Shown here piece after piece: positions 48,596-61,954 of a stretch of DNA of 64,000 nucleotides (position 1 is its first letter; every line of letters begins with the position of its first letter). The stretch covers positions 3,007,501 to 3,071,500 of the forward strand of contig OZ038473.1 in assembly GCA_964036295.1 (NCBI GenBank). Reading direction: 5' to 3'. Both the position numbers and the translations under genes were made by a program. The DNA is from Plumapathes pennacea. Its lineage: Eukaryota > Cnidaria > Anthozoa > Antipatharia > Myriopathidae. The notes under the pieces are model-generated. The model saw nothing but the letters and a program-made list of their open reading frames with translations, did no database searches and was not told the DNA's origin.

Positions 48596-51500
48596 TTAGA
48601 CCCACTTATATATTCCGCTGTCAATGTTATTTTTTTTGTCACGGCCAGAGTTTGTCACGGCCAGGTATTGCTCGTCTTGGTACACAAATGGACACATTCC
48701 GCGTGCTGCACTGGTGTCCAGTTCTTGGTACTTTACGAACTGAGCTCCTGACGCCTTGTAAACCACCGAGTTTACAGCGTAACCCTGACTGTATCCATGA
48801 TGGTTTGCGAGCACCAGGAACACGTCACCGCTTATCACCAAAGACTGCCAGGACATTGCCCCTCGAGAAAGAATGGATTGGAAAACCACGAATTTTGCGC
48901 CGTCCCACTTGTACAGGTGTGAGTTGGTGTTGTGAGAACTTCCTGAATAGTAGTTGGCAGCAGCAAGGAAACTGTGTCCGCTGACCTCAAAATAGTGAAC
49001 ACCCTGTGCCCTACTTGTGGGTAGATACTGGTGCTTAACAAAATGGCCGCCTGACCATTTGTAGACCACTGACTGGACTTTGCCCTTCTGTTGGGAATTA
49101 TAGTGGTTCGCAAACGCCAAATATGTCTGGTTTTCAATAAAGAAAGCCTCACATCCCATAGCTCCCTCGGTTCGGATGTCCTGGAACTTGACAAACTTGT
49201 CTATGAACAAACGGCAATGAGTAAATATGAGTATGGACCGTTTTAAGTTTTTCAGTATCACAAGTCAGTAAATCGTTAACCATGTTACAAAACATTTAAA
49301 ATTTGAGAAAAAAATTACACTTTTCCTTTGTTACTTGCCTTGTTGCCAAATGTAAATGTATGAGTTGATAGAAGTTGAGCTATCATCATGGTAATTGGCG
49401 AAAACCAGGTAAGAATTGCCATTTTTGTTAAAGAACGTTACGTCACTGGCACCTTGGGTGGGGATTTCCTGGAAAACCGAGAATAATTTGCCATTCCACT
49501 TGTAAATGCGAGAATTAATCTTGTATGTTGATCCATCGTAGTAACTTGCGACTGCCAGATAGGGGATCCCCCCGATGACAAAGTGTTTGAGACCGTAAGC
49601 TCCCGTGGTATGTAGACTCTGGTAAGGAACCAAAGTATCTCCCTTCATCTTGAACACATCAGACGGAGCCTTGTGCTTCTCCTTGTCTCCGTGGTAGTTG
49701 GCAAAAACAACAAACAGGACACCGTCTATCTCGAAAGCGCTGACATCAATTACCCCTTTTGTTGGGACGTTATGGCTTAATTCAAAAAAATGTAGTCCTG
49801 CTTCTGAAATGTAACAAAACAATGGATAATATGACTAATAGAAATCGTACGTCAGTTCGTGAGTGAGAGATTCCTTAATTTTGCATTTCACGCTCTCTGT
49901 CAGGCCCAGCGCGTCCACACAAACCCTGGTGGGAGCGAGATCGTATATAACTACAGTTTCTTTTCCTATGTGATCAACTTGCGCTAACCTTGCTTTGGCC
50001 ACATCTGAAGACGGAACGGTGAATACCCAAATCAGGCAATATGAAATGAAACAAAGGGTCGTGAGTTTAAAGCCGTCTGAACTTTGTATTGCCTTGTGTA
50101 AATCCTGGTCGGTATGCTGCCAGAGATGAATGCCATGGTAAAGACTAATAAACTTAACACAAATTTAGAACAATTGTTACATTGGAACTAGGATCAAAGC
50201 GGGGAGTATTCTAAGCGGACTAGTTTTAATGTTTTGAATTATAGAGCAAAGACCTTCATTGTTCGTGCAAACGTAGTAGTGAACGTATATGTAGAGACGT
50301 TTTAGTGTTGGCTGCAAAGTCTGAAGTCACCGCCTGCATTACCTTCACGTTCTTGAGTGTCTTTGTCAAATTATCAACTTTCGCCTTCAAATCCGTTATC
50401 TTCGCTGAACACTGAGAGACCGAAAAGAAAAGATAAACTATTTTATATTTGTAGGGTTTCTGCAAACAAACGCATTTTCGATCTCCCCCCGCCCCATGTT
50501 ATTTTCCTTCTGAGTCATCAGGCAATTTTTAATGTTCACTACCGACCTAATGCGTGTGCAAAGAAAACATACTTATATAACGACAATAACAATAATTACA
50601 AAGTGACTAAGTTGAAAGTATAGAGAGGTAGAATGACACACCTCAAGACTGCAGTTTCCCTCCAGTCCTTTTTCGCCCTGTGCTCCTATTTGTCCTTTTT
50701 CGCCCTGTGCTCCTTGTTGTCCTTTTTCGCCCTGTGCTCCTTGTTGTCCTTTTTCGCCCTGTGCTCCCTGCTGTCCTTTTTCGCCCTGTACTCCTTGTTG
50801 TCCTTTTTCTCCGTTAAGTCCTCGGTCTCCTTTGTCACCCTGTAAGATGCGACATCCTGTTGTTTTGCTGGTTTGATGGTTGGATTAATGACAACGGTCA
50901 AGGAACAAGGCCGCCTTTTCAGTAATCTGTTGCTTTGTTTTGTTGGGTCGTGACGCCCCCGGGTTATTTATAATTGAATTTATAATTGAATTTCTCGTAA
51001 TGTTGTGGGAGTTAAAATAACAAACAAAAATGTGTAAGTCATGGCATCTACCTTTTGTCCATCTCTTCCATCCCTTCCATCTCTACCTGTATTAAAAGTC
51101 AAGGTGTAATCCAACAATTTTAAAATCTCTATCTTCAATAATCCATGAATATCATACTATTTTTATTATAATTAACAATTATTCGCCTCAGTGTCGGTGA
51201 ATAGTAGTGGATATTTTACCGAGCCGTTTCGGCGAGGTAAATATCCACCGCTATTCACCGACACTGAGGCGAATAATTGCTTTAGTATATACCACACAAG
51301 TTTAATAGCCAACTCCCAAATAGCTATTTTATTTCCGACGAAAGTGGGCAAATTTTGGGTTCGCGCGCCATTTTGTTTTACCGGAAGCCGCCGGGAGGTG
51401 AATAGTACTTGATATTCCGAGATTGAGGAGCCAATCAGAGCGCGCGAAAAGCACTATTCACTTGTATGTATATACTAATCATAATTATAATATGGCTAGA

Positions 51501-52349
51501 GTGGGAGACTGTTTTCTCACCGTCACGTCCGCAACACAAGGCCTTTCCGGAGCAACCAAAGTTCTGTGCTGCTTCATTTGGCCCCTGGCAAATAACAAAA
51601 ACTCAACAACATAAATGAAATATTCATGGTAAAGATAGGGCTAACGGTTGCATTGGGAAGGAGTGCCGACGGAAAAGAAAATACTCCAAACGTAAGAAAA
51701 CTCCATACAAGTCGGTTTAGTATCGCTTACTTTACCATCTACCGTTCCAATATAATTTCTTTGTCAACAGACTGATAGCTGACAGGAGTAAACAGAAAAT
51801 CTATTAGCATATAGATGATACGTTGCTTGTCAGTCAACACTCTGAAAACACCAAAACAGGACGGAACAGTAGTGAGGCAGCCGAAACTACGCACCATGCG
51901 CGATATTAGTTGAGCAAACCTGTTGCTTTAACATGATGTTACAGAAAAAGGGGCGCTGTTAGTTAATTCAATATCTTTGTTTATCTAGAAATGAGTAAAA
52001 AATTCCGGTTAAAGTTGGTTCCCAACACAAAAAAACGCATTAAATAAATTAAAAAACACGGCAAGTAGCACTTTTGGGTAAAAAAAATTTATTTTTCCCT
52101 CAAACGAGTCGGATGCAAGTGGGTGTATTCATCTTTTGACTTTTCTCGGCCCTAAACTTGGCGGGTCAAGGAGTTTCGGCGCGCGCGCAGCTAAGGCTGT
52201 GGTTAAGAGGCCCCCCGTAATTATACCAGATCATTTAACTGGCCGGGATCTTTTGTACTCACCAAATTAGCCAGAGTTTTACTCTCCTTGGCGCACAAAA
52301 CACTTGAAAACTGTACCGACATAATCAGTAGAAGGAACTTGGTCGACAT
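48596..52349 (-). CDS. Array copy 4: secreted collagen/coiled-coil/EAR-propeller protein, longest collagen stalk
   Basis: Exons: 52349-52263, 51584-51521, 51086-51052, 50839-50642, 50411-50331, 50004-49989 (predicted microexon), 49803-49339, 49200-48596. The frame is open for 516 residues. The collagen exon is 66 codons, the longest in the array, with four GEKGQ-type units in a row. The coiled-coil exon gains one codon (GCG, Ala) at its donor: the sequence reads CAGGCG before gtgact, where sisters have CAG before gtgact. The last repeat also has one extra residue (NSGRDKKNNIDSG). Much of the intron between exons 5 and 7 is shorter than in the other copies (about 180 nt after the microexon). 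Confidence 0.85.
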
Positions 52350-52734
52350 GTTAACGCCGGCTCTGACGAGACCAATTTGACTTACTTCCTCAAATCCGTC
52401 CGATTTATAGGCACAGCCGCGCTCAAGTTTCCTGGTTACGTGACTTATCAGTTCAATCAGGGCTCTTCAGTAGACTCAATAGTTTGTTGAACATAAACAG
52501 TGTTTGTTTTAGCTCCATAGATTTGAACAGTGAAAGTCTTTGCGGAAATCTGGAGCTTTCTCTGTCATTTATTTTATTTCCGGGATTAGTTTGAAGTGCT
52601 GACGACTCCACAACCTGAAATGCAGGCGCTCTAATTTGCCTGAAACGAGAGGGAACGCCCGTTTAAGAAAACAATAAAAAAACGCGCTGTAAATGCAAAA
52701 GTTAGTGGACATCTGATTGGCCAATAGACACATG

Positions 52735-53310
52735 CTGTTCATAGAGCTGAAGGCTGTCTAGTTATTGTCACGTGGTGCGCAAACAACGATTATTTCTGAC
52801 GGGTAGATTTTGGAAATACATATTAGTGCGGTCTAGATGCTAATTTAGGGATGCACAAAACAAAGGTTATGTTTATTAAAATGTGCAGACACACTGTTTA
52901 TAGAGCTGAAGGCTCTGTCTTGTTACTGTCACGTGGTGCGCAAACGATTATTTCTGACGGGTAGAATGCGGAAATGCATATTAGTGCGGTCTAGATGCTA
53001 TTTAGGGATACACAAAACAAAGATTATGTTTATTAAAATGTGCAGACACGCTGTTTATAGAGCTGAAGGCTGTGTAGTTACTGCCACGTGGTGCGGAAAC
53101 AACGGTTATTTCTGATAGGTAGAATGCGATATGCATATTTAGTGAGGTTTTGCTGTTCATAGAACTGAGGACTGTCTAGATACTGTAATGTGATACACAA
53201 ACAATCTTATTTTCAATGAATTATGCGGAATCTAGATGCTGCCCAGTGATACACAAACAAAGGCTATGTTTGTTAAATTATGGAGACCCGTTGTGTTGAG
53301 AGCTTAAGGC
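52735..53310. repeat. Upstream ~160-bp tandem repeats, copy 4
   Basis: Same repeat block, nearly identical to those of copies 1 and 3, ending before gagagcttaaggctg. Confidence 0.7.
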
Positions 53311-55062
53311 TGTTTGTATAGGTAATCGCATGATTTCGAGTGCAATTTGGAATAAATGAGCACGAGTAAATTTTCAAAGACCACAACAATTTGTGGTCTT
53401 TGAAAACTTTACGAGTGCTTATTCATTCCAAAATTGCACTAGAAATCATGTGATTACTTGTTAATAACATGCTTACAATAATTTACGTCGCGCAATTCTT
53501 TTCAATTTCGTTACAATTCTCAAGTGCCTCATTACTTCAGCACATGTTGCTAACCTGAACCAACAGGGTTTATGAAACTGTTGCCAGTGGTGTCAAATGC
53601 AGGAGATTTTTGCAGGACGTACTGGGGCCAATTCAATAAAGCATTTACAAGTGTATTTTACAAGCCGGATCAACTTCTCCACACGCTAAAACACACTTTA
53701 ATCCAATATAATGACCAAATACTGTTGTGGTTGTGCACTGGGAACTTGTATCTGTAATATTGTACAGACTTTGCTGGACTAAAGTCCGTTTAGTGGTGTT
53801 TGACTAATGGTTACACGTGTAAATGTTTATTGAATTGGCCTCTGGACGTTTATAGGAATTTAGCGTTAACCATGTATGGGTGTCCCACGCGCACTCTCTT
53901 CTGAGTTGCGAGTTGCAAGAACAATTGCCTCGTGTGCCTTTACCAATCAGATTGCGTGTATTATCTACCTAGGTATCCTACAATGCTTTACGTGTGACAA
54001 AAATTCCAGCCCAACTTAATCATCTAATTGGTCAGACGTCGCTCAAACTAATGTTCGGCGAAAAGTTTGATCGAAACACTTGCGCAAAGCAAATCTTAAA
54101 TAGGTCCGTACTTGTTGATTCTTGCATGAATAAATGGAGATAGGCAGGAGGGCAAATGTGTAAGATTTACTGCAAAGTGCGCACAAATAGGGCCTGGTTC
54201 GCTGATAGTTTGTTATTATCCCCGAGCCCCGCGAGGGTAATAATCACGACGCCAATGCTGTAGTTTCGCGCTATTTAAAGACTCCAAGCGGGTCGCCATC
54301 TCGAAATCTAATGTTCGTATGTCAGTCTGTCGTACGACCTCCAAAACCACCTACAGGGCGAGGGGATATCTGCGATTATCGTATTTCTAGTTATTATTAT
54401 TTTGTTAGACGGCAGGGCACCGTTAGTCTTTTTCTAAATCTCTATCGTGACGCTTCCACAGGCCAAGGTAGTCTTGAAAATAATAAACTCTTTGACCAGG
54501 GAATATTTCTATATATCAAATTCAATTCTGTTCACTGAAGTTGCATTTTAATGCCCTGATCGTTTGGTTTACTCTTCTATTTCTCTCTATTATTTCTCGT
54601 GCCAAAGTGAAAGTGTAGCGTATCTGAGAAAACAAATTCTTTAATGGCGTATTAACAAATATACGAACAAACTAACAAACTGCGCCTCAACACGAACTGA
54701 GTCTTGCAAAAGTATAAAGTGCTTTCATCGTACAGGTGAACTAGTGGAAGCTTACTTAAGAAATCAAACAAAGTCGTCATGATAAAACTAGAAAGTTTAC
54801 AAACTCTTCTTTCGCAGAATATTACAGAATTTGTTGCTTTCTTGCTACAGTTGAACTATAGAACCTCGCGCAGGGCTAACTTTGTCAACAGGAGGCAGCT
54901 TATCTCAGAAATCAAACTGAAATGTATCGTGCAATGACAACACTACAAAGCTTACAAACTCTTCCACTGAAAAATGTTGCAAAACTGTTGCTTTCTTGCT
55001 ACAGATGCGGTAACTAAGGTTTAACTAAAGTTTGCAACTGTCACTCAATGAGGTGTCCTCGT

Positions 55063-58000
55063 TTAGACCCACTTGTATATTCCACTGTTAATGTTATAGT
55101 TTGGTTCCAAGTACGAATTTGTTACGGCCAGGTAATGCTCATCTTGGTACACAAATGGACACATTCCGCGTGCTGCACTGGTGTCCAGTTCTTGGTACTT
55201 TACGAACTGAGCTCCTGACGCCTTGTAAATCACTGAGTTTACAGCTTGCTTCTGACTGTCTCCATAAGTGTTTGCCAACACCAGGAACACGTCACTGCTT
55301 ATCACCAAAGACTGCCAGGAAATTCCCCCTCGAGAAAGAATAGATTGGAAAATCACGAATTTTGCGCCGTCCCACTTGTACAGGTGTGAGTTAGTGTTGT
55401 AAACACCTGAATAGAAGTTGGCCACAGCAAGGAAACTGTGTCCGCTGGCCTCGAAATAGTGCAGATCACGGGCTCCACTTGTAGGCAGAGACTGGTGCTT
55501 AACAAAATGGCCGCCTGACCATTTGTAGACCACTGACTGGACTTTGTACTTCTGTTGGGAATTGTAGTAGTTCGCAAACGCCAAATATGTCTGGTTTGCA
55601 ATAACGAAAGTTTCACATGCCCAGACTCCCTCAGTTCGGATGTCCTGGAACTTGACAAACTTGTCTTTGGATTTAAATGAGAGAAAATTGTGTTAATCGT
55701 TTTTGCAGGAAGTAATTAAGATGAGTAAATATGAGCGTAAACCGTTTTCAATTTTTCAGTATCACAAGTCACTAAATCATTAACCATAATACAAAACATT
55801 TGCAATTTGAGAAAACAAATTACACTTTCTATTTGTTACTTGCCTCTTCGCCAAATGTAAATGTATGAGTTGATAGAAGTTGAGCTACTACCAAGGTAAT
55901 TGGCGAAAACCAGGTAAGAATCGCCATTTTTCTTGAAAAACGTTACGTCAATGGCACCTTGGGTGGGGATTTCCTGGAAAACCGAGAATAGTTTGCCATT
56001 CCACTTGTAAATGCGAGAATTAATCTTGTATGTTGATCCATCGTAAAGACTTGCGACTGCCAAATAGGTGATCCCCCGGATGACAAAGTGTTTGAGAGCG
56101 AGGGCACCCGTGGTATGTAGACTCTGGTAATGAACCAAAGTATCTCCCTTCATCTTGAACACATTAGAAGGAGCCTTTTGCTTCTCCTTGTCTCCGTAGT
56201 AGTTGGCAAAAACCACAAACAGGACACCGTCTATCTCAAAAGCGCTGACATCAGTTGCCCCTTTTGTTGGGACCTTATGACTTAATTCAAAGAAATGTAG
56301 TCCTGCCCCTGGATGAGGTGAATAATAGAAATCGTGCGTCAGTTAGTAAGTAAGAGATTCCATAATTTTGCATTTCCCGCACTCTGTCAAGCCCCGCGCG
56401 TCTACACGAGCCCGGTTGGGAGCGAGATCGTATATAACTAAAGTTTCTTTTCCTAGGAGTTGGAAAACTTCAGCCGTTTCCGTGAACCCAAAGTGGGTTT
56501 TATTAGAGCGGAGATATCCAACGTGGGATCAACTAAGGTAAGATTGGCAAAAATTGCTAACTCCGTTATTCAAAACTAAGTTTCGGTCATTTAATTAAGC
56601 GGATAAATCCACACCCATCTAGATGGTATCCAGCTTAACTCAGTGTTATTAGTTGCTTATCAATTAGTTTTTAATTTAGACTAGTTGTTAAGTTATATGC
56701 TAATAGATGTAGAAGGAGAATGTATAATCAACTTGCGCCAACCTTGCTTTGGCCACATCTGAAGACGGTACGGTGAATACCCAAATCAGGCAATATGAAA
56801 TGAAACAAAGATTTGTTGTGAGTTTAAAGGCGTCGGAACTGCACATTTCCTTGTGTAAATTCTGGTCGGTATGCTGCCAGTAATGATAAATGCAATGGTA
56901 AAGACTAATTTAACTTGACACAATTGTACAATTGTACTATTAGTACTAAGAGCAAACGGAGTTTTCTAAGAGGAGAAGTCTTAATTTTCTGAATTATAGA
57001 GCAAAGATCTTCGTACAAAGACAAACGTAGAGGTGCAGAAGTTTCAGTCTTGGCTGCAAAGTCTAAAGTCACCTGCATTATCTTCACGTTCTTGAGTGTC
57101 TTTGTCAAATTATCAACTTTCGCCTTCAAATCCGTTATCTTCGCTGAACACTGAGAGACCGAAAAGAAAAGATAAACTATTTTATATTTGTAGGGTTTCT
57201 GCAAACAAACGCATTTTCTCTCCCCGCCCCATGTTATTTTCCTCCTAAGTCATCAGGCAATTTTTAATGTTCACTACCGACCTAATGCGTGTGCAAAGAA
57301 AACATACTTATATAATGACAATAACTATAATTACAAAGTGACTAACTTGACAGTATAGAGAGGTAGAATGACACACCTCAAGACTACAGTTTCCCTCCAG
57401 TCCTCGCTCGCCTTGTACTCCTTGCTGCCCTTTTTCGCCCTGTGCTCCTTGTTGTCCTTTTTCACCCTGTACTCCTTGCTGTCCTTTTTCTCTGTTAAGT
57501 CCTCGGTCTCCTTTGTCACCCTGCAAGATGCGACATCCAGTTGTCTCCTTGGTTTGATGGTTGGATTAATGACGACGGTCAAGGAACAAGGCCGCCTTTT
57601 CAGTAATCTGTTGCTTTGTTTGTTGGGTCGTGACGCCCTCGGGTTATTTATAATTGAATTGCTCGTAATGTTGTTGGAGTTAAAATAACAAACAAAAATG
57701 TGTAAGTCATGGCATCTACCTTCTGTCCATCTCTTCCATCCCTTCCATCTCTACCTGTAGTAAAAAAATCAAAGTGTAATCCAACAATTTTAAAATCTCT
57801 ATCTTCTATAATCCATGAATATTATACTATTTTTATTATAATCATAATTATAATATGGCTAGAGTGGGAGACTGTCTACTCACCGTCACGCCCGCAACAT
57901 AAGGCCTTCCCGGAGCATCCATAGTTCTGTGCTGCTTCATTTGGCCCCTGGTAAATAACAAAAACAACAACATAAATGAAATATTCATGGTAAAGAACGA

Positions 58001-58719
58001 GCAAAAAAAAATTGGTTGCATTGGGAAGGAGTGCCGACGGAAAAGAAATACTCCAAACGTAAGAAAACTCCATACAAGTCGGTTTAGTATCGCTTACTTT
58101 ACCATCTACCGTTCCAATATAATTTCTTTGTCAACAGACTGATAGCTGACAGGAGTAAACAGAAAATCTATTAGCATTTAGATGATACGTTGCTTGTCAG
58201 TCAACACTCTGAAAACACCAAAACAGGACGGAACAGTAGTGAGGCAGCCGAAACTACGCACCATGCGCGATATTAGTTGAGCAAACCTGTTGCTTTAACA
58301 TTACGATGTTACAGGAAAAGGGGCGCTGTTAGCCAATTCATTATTTTTGTTTGTCTAGAAATGAGTAAAAAATTCCGGCTAAAGTTGGTTCCCAACACAA
58401 AAAAACGCAATAAATAAAAAAACACGGGCAAGTAGCACTTTTGGGTCAAGTCAATTTTATTTTTCCCTCAAACGAGTCGGATGCAAGTGGGTTGGTATTC
58501 ATCTTTTGACTTTTCTCGGCCCTAAACTTGGCGGATCAAGGAGTTTCGGCGCGTGCGCAGCTAAGGCTGTGGTTAAGAAGCCCCCTGTAATTATACCAGA
58601 TCATTTAACTGGCCGGGATCTTTTGTACTCACCAAATTAGCCAGGGTTTTACTCTCCTTGGCGCACAAAACACTTGAAAACAGCACCGACAAGATCAGTA
58701 GCAGTAACTTGGTCGACAT
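55063..58719 (-). CDS. Array copy 5: secreted collagen/coiled-coil/EAR-propeller protein
   Basis: Exons: 58719-58633, 57947-57884, 57754-57720, 57520-57377, 57150-57073, 56758-56743 (predicted microexon), 56308-55844, 55664-55063. The frame is open for 496 residues. The signal peptide equals that of copy 1 (MSTKLLLLILSVLFSSVLCA). The collagen exon is 48 codons, with one Gly changed to Arg (LNREKG). EAR repeats 4-7 differ from copy 2 by about one residue over 173 (DSQKQAVN against DSQKHAVN), while the coiled-coil exon matches copies 1 and 3 rather than copy 2. The foldback MITE present in the long intron of copies 1-4 is absent here. Confidence 0.86.
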
Positions 58720-59104
58720 GTTAACGCCGGCTCTGACGAGACCAATTTGACTTACTTCCTCAAATCCATCAGATTTATAGGCACAGCCGCGCTCAAGTTT
58801 CCTGGTCACGTGACTTATCGGTTCAATCAGGGCTCTTCAGTAGACTCAATAGTTTGTTGAACATAAACAGTGTTTGTTTTAGCTCCATAGATTTGAACAG
58901 TGAAAGTCTTTGCGGAAATCTGGAGCTTTCTCTGTCATTTATTTTATTTCCGGGATTAGTTTGAAGTGCTCACGACTCCACAACCTGAAATACAGGCGCT
59001 CTAATTTGCCTGAAACAAGAGGGAACGCCCGTTTAAAAAACAATAAAAAGAAAGCGCTTTGTAAATGCAAAAGTTAGTGGACATCTGATTGGCCAATAGA
59101 CACA

Positions 59105-59690
59105 CGCTGTTCATAGAGCTGAAGGCTGTCTAGTTATTGTCACGTGGTGCGCAAACGATTATTTCTGACGGGTAGATTTTGGAAATACATATTAGTGCGG
59201 TCTAGATGCTAATTAGGGATGTACAAAACAAAGGTTATGTTTATTAAAATGTGCAGACACACTGTTTATAGAGCTGAAGGCTCTGTCTTGGTATTGTCAC
59301 GTGGTGCGCAAACGATTATTTCTGACGGGTAGAATGCGGAAATGCATATTAGTGCGGTCTAGATGCTATTTAGGGATACACAAAACAAAGATTATGTTTA
59401 TTAAAATGTGCAGACACGCTGTTTATAGAGCTGAAGGCTGTCCAGTTACTGTCACGTGGTGCGGAAACAACGGTTATTTCTGATAGGTAGAATGCGATAT
59501 GCATATTTAGTGAGGTTTTGCTGTTCATAAAGCTGAAGGCTGCCTAGTTATTGTAAAGTGATACAAATACACAAACAATTTAATTTTCAATGAATTATGC
59601 GGAATCTAGATGCTGCCCAGTGATACACAAACAAAGGCTATGTTTGTTAAATTATGCAGACCCGTTGTGTTGAGAGCTTAAGGCTGTTTG
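59105..59690. repeat. Upstream ~160-bp tandem repeats, copy 5
   Basis: Same repeat block, slightly more diverged (for example tccagttactgtcacgtgg in the third unit). A further CACGTG lies close to the gene near 58,806, where copies 1-4 read tacgtg. Confidence 0.7.
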
Positions 59691-61502
59691 TATAGGTAAT
59701 CGCATGATTTCGAGTGCAATTTGGAATAAATGAGCACGAGTAAATTTTCAAAGACCACAACAATTTGTGGTCTTTGAAAACTTTACGAGTGCTTATTCAT
59801 TCCAAAATTGCACTAGAAATCATGTGATTACTTGTTAATAACATGCTTACAATAATTTACGTCGAGCAATTCTTTTCAATTTCGTTACAATTCTCAAGTG
59901 CCTCATTACTTCAGCACATGTTGCTAACCTGAACCAACAGGGTTTATGAAACTGTTGCCAGTGGTGTCAAATGCAGGAGATTTTTGCAGGACGTACTGGG
60001 GCCAATTCAATAAAGCATTTACAAGTGTATTTTACAAGCCGGATCAACTTCTCCACACGTTAAAACACACTTTAATCCAATATAATGACCAAATACTGTT
60101 GTAATTGTTCACTGGGAACTTGTATCTGTAATATTGTACAGACTTTGCTGGACTGAAGTCCGTTTAGTTGTGTTTGACTAATGGTTACACGTGTAAATGT
60201 TTATTGAATTGGCCTCTGGACGTTTATAGGAATTTAGCGTTAAACATGTATGGGTGTCCCACGCGCACTCTCTTCTGAGTTGCGAGTTGCAAGAACAATT
60301 GCCTCGTGTGCCTTTACCAATCAGATTGCGTGTATTATCTACCTAGTTATCCTACAATGCTTTACGTGTGACAAAAAGTCTGGCCCAACATAATCACCTA
60401 ATTGGTCAGACGTCGCTCAAACTAATTTTCGGCGAAAAGTTTGATCGAAGCACTTGCGCAAAGCAAATCTTAAATAGGTCCTTACTATTTAGAAGGGAAC
60501 TTAATGTCATGTTGATTCTTGCATGAATAAATGGAGATAGGCAGGAGGGCAAATTTGTAAGATTTACTGCCTGAAAGTGCGCACAAATAGGGCCTGGCTC
60601 GCTGATATTTTTTTATTATTCCCGAGCCGCGCGAGGTAATAATCATGACGCCAATGCTGTAGTTTCGCGCTATTTGAAGACTCTAAGCGGGTCGCCATCT
60701 CAAAATCTAATGTTCGTATGTCAGTCTGTCGTACGACCTCCAAAACCACCCACAGGGCGAGGGGATATCTGCGATTATCGTATTTATGGCTATTATTTGT
60801 TAAACGGCGGAGCGTCGATCTTTATCGTGACGCTTCCACAGGCCAGAGTAGTCTTAAGAATAATAAACTCTGTGACCATGGACGAATATTTCTATATATG
60901 AAATTCAATTTACTGGAGTTGCATTTTAATCCTCTAATCGTTTGCTTTACTCTTCTATTTCTCTCTATTATTTCTCGTCCCAAAGTGAAAGTGTAGCGTA
61001 TCTGAGAAAACAAATTCCTTAATGGCGTAATAACAAATATACTAACAAACTGTGCCTCAACACGAACTAAGTATTGCAAAAATATAAAGTGCTTTCTTCA
61101 TACAGTTGAACGAGTGGAAGCTTACTTAAGAAATCAAAGTCATCATGCCCAAAACTAGAAAGTTTACAAACTCTTCTTCCAACTATAGTACCTCGCACAG
61201 GGCTAAATTTCTCAACAGGAGGCAGCTTATCTCAGAAATCAAACTGAAATGTATCGTGCAATGACAATACTACAAAGCCTACTCAGTCTTCTACTGAAAA
61301 ATGTTGCGAAAGTGTTGCTTTCTTGCTACAGTTGAACTATAGAACCTCGCACAGGGCTAACTTTGTCAACAGGAGGCAGCTTATCTCAGAAATCAAACTG
61401 AAATTCATCGTGAAATGACAAATACTACAAAGCTTACAAACTCTTCCACTGTAAAATGTTGCAAAAATGTGTTGCTTTCTTTCTACAGTTGCGGTAACTA
61501 AG

Positions 61503-61737
61503 TGTAACAAGGCCTTGCAGGGAGGAATTAGCTTCTTGTGAGAGGTGCCTTGTCACAGTCCGGGATCTTTTATATTGAGTAGATCAGGACTAGCAGTCAG
61601 GACTCGTTGTCGTTTATTTTGGTCCGAAGACCTTCACCAACCGACTCTCAGGCAAAACTCCCCGTCAGAGGAAAGGACGCGAATACTAATATTGCTCTTA
61701 ACCAATAGTAGTTGGACAAGTCAAGTCCGGCTGGACA
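61503..61737. mobile_element. Possible solo LTR, inverted copy of 24745-24979
   Basis: Runs from TGTAACAAGGCCTTG to GGCTGGACA, the reverse complement of the ferlin-intron copy with a few differences. It lies about 220 bp downstream of the stop of copy 6, where the other array copies have no such sequence. Confidence 0.5.
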
Positions 61738-61954
61738 AAGAACAAAGTTTACAGGATATTAATTCTAACACCTCTGGACCTGTCTACTCATTTCATATTC
61801 TGTTTACTTTGCATCACAAGCAGAGTTCACACCTAGATCTTAGCAGCTGGCAAAACTAGATTTCAAAAGTTGCAAAGTGCCTTCCTTTTGCGTAAAACTG
61901 CTCCGTAACATAAGTAATAGCTAAAGCTTGCAACTGCCAACGAAGTGTCCTCGT

